From: Devosia sp.
Lineage (GTDB): Bacteria > Pseudomonadota > Alphaproteobacteria > Rhizobiales > Devosiaceae
NCBI GenBank assembly: GCA_028290245.1
Contig: JAQGKG010000284.1
Location: 1-9,729 of the forward strand
DNA: 9,729 nt
Direction of reading: 5' to 3'
Positions 5,811 through 9,729 of this stretch are shown one piece after another. Under the pieces are notes generated by a model that made no database searches, was not told the DNA's origin, and worked only from the letters and a program-made list of their open reading frames with translations. A program made the translations under genes and the position numbers. Positions within the stretch are counted from its first letter, which is position 1, and every line of letters starts with the position of its first letter.

Positions 5811-6701
5811 TTACTCAGCAGCAGCGCGCTTCGGCTGAACCTCGGCGCTATACGCGTCGATTAGCGTCCTGCAGCCATCGGCCGGGGTAAATTTATAATC
5901 CCCGATCACGCTGACGGGCGTAACTTCGGCCGCAGTACCGGTGAGGAAGCACTCGTCGAACTGGCTCAGTTCTTCGGGCATGATGTGACGCTCGGTCACC
6001 GTAAACCCATTGCGCTTGGCCAGATCGATTAGCGTCTGCCGCGTAATGCCGTTGAGGAAGCAATCCGGCGTCGGCGTCGTGATGTCCTTGCCCTTGATGA
6101 AGAACACGTTGGCGCCCGTGGCTTCCGCCACATAGCCGCGATAGTCCAGCATCAGCGCATCGGCATAGCCATTGGCCATAGCCGCGTCCTTGCTTAGCGT
6201 GCAAATCATGTAAAGACCCGCAGCCTTGGCTGAAGACGGAATGGTCTCGGGGCTCGGCCGCTTCCACTTGCTCCACTCGAGGCGAATGCCCTTAAGCTTT
6301 TCCTCGACCGAGAAATAGCTCGGCCAAACCCATGCAGCGATCGCCAGGTGCACGGTATTGTTCCGCGCCGGCACGCTCAGTTCTTCCGAACCGCGCCACG
6401 CCACGGGGCGCACATAGGCATCGACCAGATTGTTCTTGGCCAGCACTTCGCGCTTGGCTTCCTCGATCTGCTCGACAGACCACGGAATGGTAAAGTCCAG
6501 CGTCTTGCCCGAACGGATCAACCGCTCGGTATGCTCGCGCGACTTGAAGATTTCGCCGCCATAGGCTCGCTCGCCCTCAAACACCGAGCTGGCATAGTGC
6601 AGCCCGTGCGTCAGAACGTGAATCTTTGCGTCTTTCCAGGGTTTGAATTCGCCATCAAACCAAATCCAGCCTTCTCGCTGGTCCATGGGCACGCCGGCCA
6701 T
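5811..6701 (-). CDS. ilvE: Branched-chain amino acid aminotransferase
   Basis: IlvE is a PLP-dependent fold-type IV (class IV) aminotransferase that reversibly moves the amino group between glutamate and the keto acids of Leu, Ile and Val, in the cytosol. From the ATG at 6701 the protein is 296 residues. HGLHYASSVFEGERAY is the family's N-terminal motif. Lys159 in PSSAKAAGLY aligns with the PLP-binding lysine of E. coli IlvE and Glu193 in VAEATGANVF with the conserved pocket glutamate; LTGTAAEVTPV closes the active site. The start at 6701 is preferred over an in-frame ATG at 6716 because GGAG (6711-6708) lies 6 nt upstream of it. The gene is divergent from the petP-like regulator, with 137 bp between the starts, and converges on moaE. 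A TTGACA on this strand (6864-6859), inside the regulator's first codons, may be part of its promoter. Confidence 0.95.
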   Translation of the reverse strand: MAGVPMDQREGWIWFDGEFKPWKDAKIHVLTHGLHYASSVFEGERAYGGEIFKSREHTERLIRSGKTLDFTIPWSVEQIEEAKREVLAKNNLVDAYVRPVAWRGSEELSVPARNNTVHLAIAAWVWPSYFSVEEKLKGIRLEWSKWKRPSPETIPSSAKAAGLYMICTLSKDAAMANGYADALMLDYRGYVAEATGANVFFIKGKDITTPTPDCFLNGITRQTLIDLAKRNGFTVTERHIMPEELSQFDECFLTGTAAEVTPVSVIGDYKFTPADGCRTLIDAYSAEVQPKRAAAE

Positions 6702-6838
6702 GATCCTCTCCCGCAATTCAATTGAGGTGCCGCAGTTGCGCGGTCGCCTGATTGGCGCCGATCATGCCCCAGCCCCTAGGCCTTGGCAAACAACAAAGGC
6801 TGGAGGATAAGACTGAACGGCGTCCTGATGGAAAGACA

Positions 6839-7357
6839 ATGGCAGCACCCCAAATAAATGTCAACATAGCTGACATAAATTCGGCCATTCCAGGCGGCGA
6901 AGCGCTGCCCCTCGACATCATGGGCCTGTTTTTCTTTGCCTATCGCGATTTCACCGGCGACGCCGACGCCCTGCTCGAGCGTCAGGGTTTCGGTCGGGCA
7001 CATCACCGAGTGCTATATTTCGTAAATCTACGCCCCGGCATGCCAGTGGCCGACCTGCTCGATATCCTCAAAATCACCAAGCAGAGCCTCGCGCGCGTGC
7101 TGCGCCAGTTGATCGACAATGGCTATATCGAACAAAAAACCGGCCATTCAGACCGCCGTCAGCGCCTTCTGCACGCGACCAACAAAGGCCGCCAGCTTTT
7201 CGCCACGCTCTCCGCCACCCAGGCCAGCCGCATCACTGACGCCATCGCTGCCCTGCCCCTAGAATCCCGCAAGGTAGTCACGCGCTTCCTGATCGGCATG
7301 GTCGATCCCGCTGACCGCGCACTCCTTGACCGTTTGAACCTGACCGCCGGCCTCTGA
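6839..7357 (+). CDS. petP: MarR-family transcriptional regulator, PetP-like
   Basis: This 172-residue protein has a MarR-type winged helix. The stretch GFGRAHHRVLYFVNL leads into the recognition helix region LLDILKITKQSLARVLRQL, and the wing is EQKTGHSDRRQRLLHAT with the DxRxR-type basic motif. The GRAHHRVLYF and ITKQSLARVL strings are what I recall from PetP-type MarR proteins of alphaproteobacteria, often found beside a branched-chain aminotransferase gene. The symbol is offered on that basis only. The ATG at 6839 is preceded by GGAAAG, a weak Shine-Dalgarno; an in-frame TTG at 6752 would add 29 unconvincing residues. A long palindrome (6853-6881) lies in the first codons and may be an operator for itself or for divergent ilvE. 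The ligand and targets are not known. Confidence 0.85.
   Translation: MAAPQINVNIADINSAIPGGEALPLDIMGLFFFAYRDFTGDADALLERQGFGRAHHRVLYFVNLRPGMPVADLLDILKITKQSLARVLRQLIDNGYIEQKTGHSDRRQRLLHATNKGRQLFATLSATQASRITDAIAALPLESRKVVTRFLIGMVDPADRALLDRLNLTAGL
6853..6881. promoter_or_regulatory. Palindrome in the ilvE-petP divergent region, possible operator
   Basis: ATGTCA (6858-6863) and TGACAT (6871-6876) are perfect 6-bp arms around 7 nt, and the symmetry extends imperfectly into AT-rich flanks (9 of 11 positions per arm). The stretch is unusually AT-rich for this genome. The minus strand also contains a consensus TTGACA (6864-6859) directed at ilvE, although no good -10 follows at 17 nt (CATTGT). MarR proteins typically bind such palindromes, so autoregulation or ilvE control is plausible but inferred. 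Confidence 0.4.
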
Positions 7358-7371
7358 AGGCCGACGGTCAG
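7340..7371. terminator. Stem-loop spanning the petP stop codon
   Basis: A 14-nt arm (7340-7353) pairs with 7358-7371 with a single mismatch, leaving a CTGA loop; the petP TGA stop (7355-7357) lies in that loop. The stem is strong, but no T-tract follows on either strand, so Rho-independent termination is doubtful. mRNA 3'-end protection is an alternative. Confidence 0.4.
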
Positions 7372-7378
7372 CGCACAA

Positions 7379-7499
7379 TCAGCGCAGGAAGGCGAGCAGG
7401 TCCTCGTCGACAAGCCGCTGCTTGTGCGTTCTCGGAAGGGGCAGCCCTTCGCAAGGGACACAGGTAGAAGTCGCCGCGCTGTCGGTGGTTCACCAGTGC
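7379..7499 (-). pseudogene. Possible decayed end of a small gene
   Basis: Reading leftward, one frame from about 7499 gives ALVNHRQRGDFYLCP. A different frame then gives CEGLPLPRTHKQRLVDEDL and ends AFLR at TGA (7381-7379). Joined at about 7455-7459, where the frames meet at CCCTTGC, the two halves read like a natural protein tail with a C-P-C motif. Neither frame has a convincing start or Shine-Dalgarno. I read this as a frameshifted remnant of a small minus-strand gene; the family is not recognised. It could also be chance. Confidence 0.28.
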
Positions 7500-7538
7500 C
7501 GATCACTTTTCTTCTCAAAACTCAGCGACAACAAAGAG

Positions 7539-7561
7539 CTCCCGGCACGAAGCGCCGGGAG
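7539..7561 (-). terminator. Intrinsic terminator of the Gly/Asn-rich secreted protein gene
   Basis: CTCCCGGC (7539-7546) and GCCGGGAG (7554-7561) form a perfect 8-bp stem with a 7-nt loop that can close further. On the minus strand it is followed by CTCTTTGTTGTC. It lies 25 bp past the TAA at 7589-7587. Confidence 0.65.
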
Positions 7562-7586
7562 TCTGGGATTGGACGCTTGCGTACGC

Positions 7587-8383
7587 TTAGTAAACGTAGA
7601 CGATCAACTGACTGCCGGACTGCTTGACTGCCAGCACGCGGTCAGGACCGTATTTGGTACGGCTCAACGATGCACTAACCAGGGAGTCCGACTGAACCGC
7701 AGACCGCAGTGCAGCACCCAAGTTGGAGCCGTTCAACTGCGCGGCAAGCCAAGCCTTGACGTCAGCACACACGCCAATCGGCTGCACCTTCACGCCGGAT
7801 GCGCGGCTCCACGAATTGTCGAAGCGCGTCGACTGCAGCAGCGTGGTCACCTGGTTGACAGGCATGCCATCACACACGCTGCCTCCGCTGTTGCGGCCAC
7901 CATTGCTGGCAAACGAACCGTTGTTACCGTTGACGTTGGTGCCGTTGACTCCGTTCGTCCCATTGGCACCGGTTGTGCCCGGCGTCCCATTGCGGCCGCT
8001 ACCGATACCGACGCTGATGCCAACGAGGTTGTCACCGCCGAGGCCGACATTGGTGGTCAGAAGGTTACCACACGGACATTTGCGGTCGCCGAATCGTTGA
8101 GCACGCCGGCATTAACGCCGAGCGCGCCACCGCCAGTGCTGACATTCGCGTTGGCAACAGGTGCCGAGCTGCCGCCAATATTTGCGTCAACGACATTGCC
8201 GCCGCCGCCGCCAAGACCGACATTAACCGCACCGCTATCTGAAGCAGGACCAGACTGGATAGTAACTACAGAATCCAAATCGCCGCCCCCGAGAAGGCCG
8301 CCAAGAACATCTTGCGAATATACTGGAATAATCGTCGTAGCAAGAAGAACACTAGCAAGCATCGAAATTGCAGAAACTCTCAT
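7587..8383 (-). pseudogene. Secreted Gly/Asn-rich protein, broken by a one-base frameshift
   Basis: I do not recognise this family. The ATG at 8383 has a perfect AGGAGG (8395-8390) 6 nt upstream, and the first residues form a signal peptide (MRVSAISMLASVLLATT, cleavage probably near PVYSQ). The mature part is low complexity, rich in Gly, Asn, Val and Ala (GGLLGGGDLD, VGLGGGGGNVV). This frame stops at TGA 8059-8057 after ANVRVVTF. The next frame continues the same composition (NLLTTNVGLGG, then a run of NGT/NGN triplets at about 7890-7980). It then gives a non-repetitive C-terminal domain of about 95 residues with two Cys, ending LIVYVY at TAA (7589-7587). Loss of one base near 8066-8067 would rejoin them as VVNLLTTNVG, a protein of about 265 residues. 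No slippery heptamer is visible, so programmed frameshifting is unlikely; a real mutation or a sequencing error are the options. An intrinsic terminator follows. Confidence 0.7.
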
Positions 8384-8410
8384 GATACGCCTCCTCATGC
8401 GAGCCATCAA

Positions 8411-8586
8411 TACCGCAATATAGATACGTGATAGCCTCGAAACTGTTTCGCTACCTAGATAGACTCGTTCGGTGCGGTTTAGGACAGGATGACTTATTCA
8501 GAGATTTTAAAATCGACTAAACCTCGTACAAGCTTCAGAGTTGATTATGATTTTCTTGTTTGACGCGCAAATGCTTGAACTGATTT
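8411..8586. other. Upstream region of the secreted-protein gene
   Basis: AT-rich DNA without a supported gene. It probably contains the promoter for the minus-strand gene starting at 8383, but I found no hexamer pair good enough to name. A small hairpin, CGAAA-CAG-TTTCG on the minus strand near 8440-8452, is the only structure seen. Confidence 0.4.
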
Positions 8587-8746
8587 GCGAAAAGAAGAAG
8601 GGCGCGAAACCAAAGTTTCGCGCCCCCACCGGAGACACCACAGAGGAGCGTCAGCCTCTGCAGCAGTCCACCGATCGGTTGGCCCTCTAAAGGAACGAGC
8701 GCCAAAACCATATCCGGATCATTCCAGGGTGGTCATCCGGTTTGGT
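8587..8746 (-). ncRNA. Putative stress-induced small RNA
   Basis: A transcript of about 150-160 nt is predicted from a start near 8746-8743, set by the EcfG-type promoter at 8776-8752, to the T-tract of the terminator at 8625-8587. No convincing coding frame lies inside; the best, from ATG 8710, has no Shine-Dalgarno and reads through the terminator. Potential hairpins on the RNA strand include CCGGAT with ATCCGG and CAGAGG with CCTCTG, before the terminator stem. Short CU-rich anti-Shine-Dalgarno-like pieces (GCTCCTC, TCTCC) occur, as in several alphaproteobacterial trans-acting sRNAs. Family membership is unknown. If the terminator leaks, the same RNA could serve as a long 5' leader for the secreted-protein gene at 8383. 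Confidence 0.5.
8600..8625 (-). terminator. Strong intrinsic terminator of the putative sRNA
   Basis: GGGCGCGAAAC (8600-8610) and GTTTCGCGCCC (8615-8625) form a perfect 11-bp stem with a 4-nt loop. On the minus strand it is followed by TTCTTCTTTTCGC (8599-8587); on the plus strand by CCACC. It therefore terminates leftward transcription. Confidence 0.78.
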
Positions 8747-8751
8747 CGAAC

Positions 8752-8776
8752 AACGACGCCAGCGGCCAAGGGTTCC
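8752..8776 (-). promoter_or_regulatory. EcfG-type general stress response promoter
   Basis: On the minus strand GGAAC (8776-8772), 16 nt, CGTT (8755-8752). GGAAC-N16/17-CGTT is the established consensus of EcfG-family sigma factors, which drive the general stress response of alphaproteobacteria. It points toward the terminator at 8625-8600, not toward urtA. Confidence 0.6.
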
Positions 8777-8967
8777 GCACAAGACAATCTGTGATGATAG
8801 CCGGCGCATCATCTAAACTATGTGCACAAGAATTAATCACCGCGAATATCTGACGCCTACGAAACCGGCATGTTGTGCGTGCTGTGTATGCAATGAAAAT
8901 ATCGGGCGTGCTGTTCAGGCGCTACACAAGCAAGCTGAATCAACGCCTTAGGCACTCAACCCAACTG

Positions 8968-8985
8968 CTGGCACGGGCTTTGCAA
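8968..8985 (+). promoter_or_regulatory. Sigma-54 promoter of urtA
   Basis: CTGGCACG (8968-8975), four bases, TTGCAA (8980-8985). The GG (8970-8971) and GC (8982-8983) have exact -24/-12 spacing and the match to the RpoN consensus TGGCACG-N4-TTGCW is complete. Transcription should start near 8995, giving a leader of about 30 nt. NtrC control by nitrogen limitation is the expected activation, but no clear NtrC site was found upstream. Confidence 0.82.
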
Positions 8986-9025
8986 TTTGCCTCACGGTGC
9001 AAACACACATCTGTCGGAGGTAAAC

Positions 9026-9729
9026 ATGGCAGTAGAAGTAAACCGTACGCTTGCGGGTCTGGGGCTGGGCGTGGCTATGACTATGGGCGCAATTGCCGTT
9101 CCGGCATTCGCTCAGGACGAGACCATCAAGGTCGGCGTCCTCCACTCGCTGTCGGGCACGATGGCTATTTCTGAAACGACGCTCAAGGACACCATGCTGT
9201 TCCTGATCGACGAGCAGAACAAAAAGGGCGGTCTCCTCGGCAAGCAGCTCGAAGCTGTTGTCGTTGATCCCGCCTCCGACTGGCCGCTGTTTGCCGAAAA
9301 GGCTCGCGAGCTGATCGAAGTCGACGGCGTTGCCGCCGTGTTCGGCTGCTGGACATCGTCCTCGCGCAAGTCGGTTCTGCCAGTGTTCGAAGAGCTGAAC
9401 TCGATCCTGTTCTACCCCGTGCAGTACGAAGGCGAAGAGTCCCAGCGCAACGTGTTCTACACCGGCGCTGCTCCAAACCAGCAGGCTATCCCGGCTGTCG
9501 ACTACCTGATGGAAAATGAAGGCGTCGAACGCTGGGTTCTCGCCGGCACCGACTATGTCTATCCCCAGACCACCAACAAGATCCTTGAGCAGTACCTCAT
9601 GGACAAGGGTGTGGCCAAAGAAGACATCATGATCAACTACACGCCTTTCGGTCATTCCGATTGGCAGACCATCGTCTCCGACATCAAGACCTTCGGCTCG
9701 ACTGGCAAGAAGACCGCCGTCGTCTCCAC
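9026..9729 (+). CDS. urtA: Urea ABC transporter substrate-binding protein UrtA (partial, right edge)
   Basis: UrtA is the periplasmic urea-binding protein of the UrtABCDE uptake system, a branched-chain-amino-acid-type ABC importer family. The first 234 codons are present; the family is about 430 residues, so the 3' half lies beyond the window. A signal peptide ends at VPAFA (25-29) before QDETIKVGVLHSLSG. GCWTSSSRKSVLPVFEEL (108-125), LFYPVQYEGEE (128-138), FYTGAAPNQQAIPAV (144-158) and VLAGTDYVYPQTTN (171-184) are typical of UrtA rather than of amide- or leucine-binding relatives such as FmdD. The start is supported by GGAGG (9016-9020) 5 nt upstream. The sigma-54 promoter indicates nitrogen-regulated expression, and the remaining urt genes, possibly followed by urease genes, are expected downstream. 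Confidence 0.95.
   Translation, partial: MAVEVNRTLAGLGLGVAMTMGAIAVPAFAQDETIKVGVLHSLSGTMAISETTLKDTMLFLIDEQNKKGGLLGKQLEAVVVDPASDWPLFAEKARELIEVDGVAAVFGCWTSSSRKSVLPVFEELNSILFYPVQYEGEESQRNVFYTGAAPNQQAIPAVDYLMENEGVERWVLAGTDYVYPQTTNKILEQYLMDKGVAKEDIMINYTPFGHSDWQTIVSDIKTFGSTGKKTAVVS

Noticed and set aside
6752..6838. N-terminal extension of the MarR protein from a TTG at 6752
   Set aside because: The 29 extra residues have no resemblance to the family, and an ATG at 6839 with a weak Shine-Dalgarno fits better.
8050..8075. Programmed -1 frameshift in the secreted-protein gene
   Set aside because: The direction fits, but no X-XXY-YYZ slippery heptamer or following pseudoknot is visible; mutation or sequencing error is simpler.
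7422..8423. Long plus-strand open frame of 333 codons over the secreted-protein gene
   Set aside because: Its protein is Pro/Thr/Arg-rich with no domain, no ribosome binding site was seen, and the opposite strand has a signal peptide, perfect Shine-Dalgarno and terminator. The open frame follows from the repetitive GGN/AAC codons opposite.
8543..8710. Short minus-strand frame starting MVLALVPLEG across the sRNA region
   Set aside because: It lacks a Shine-Dalgarno and runs straight through the 11-bp terminator hairpin, so coding is unlikely.
8692..8720. GGAAC on the plus strand as a second EcfG promoter
   Set aside because: No CGTT or GTT occurs 16-18 nt downstream.

Overview
The window is GC-rich and reads as the chromosome of an alphaproteobacterium, most likely of the order Hyphomicrobiales (Devosia or a relative). 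This is an inference from the SDR-uvrC / pgsA-moaD-moaE gene order, the PetP-type MarR regulator beside a branched-chain aminotransferase, an EcfG-type promoter and alphaproteobacterial palindromic repeats. No mobile element, CRISPR array, tRNA or rRNA was found.

Layout. Bases 1-230 hold no convincing gene. A pteridine-reductase-like SDR gene (231-1004) overlaps uvrC (1001-2881) by ATGA. Bases 2882-3206 carry a REP-like palindrome and then what looks like a complete transcription attenuator: a 26-codon leader peptide with the core FWYFSY, competing hairpins and an intrinsic terminator just before a class I DAHP synthase gene (aroG type, 3207-4280). An inverted pair of palindromes (4324-4396) separates aroG from the tightly packed pgsA-moaD-moaE group (4488-5752). 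ilvE (5811-6701, minus) converges on moaE and diverges from a petP-like MarR gene (6839-7357).

The right third is less conventional. Bases 7379-7499 look like the decayed end of a small minus-strand gene. Bases 7587-8383 (minus) encode a secreted Gly/Asn-rich protein of unknown function broken by a one-base frameshift. Bases 8587-8776 (minus) combine a GGAAC-N16-CGTT general-stress (EcfG) promoter with a strong intrinsic terminator about 150 nt downstream, which suggests an unannotated small RNA. A near-perfect sigma-54 promoter (8968-8985) precedes urtA, the urea ABC transporter binding protein, which runs off the right edge.

Most genes are housekeeping: pterin reduction, nucleotide excision repair, aromatic and branched-chain amino acid metabolism, phosphatidylglycerol synthesis and molybdopterin synthesis. 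The most interesting content is regulatory: the aromatic-amino-acid attenuator of aroG, the putative stress-induced sRNA and the nitrogen-type promoter of urtA.
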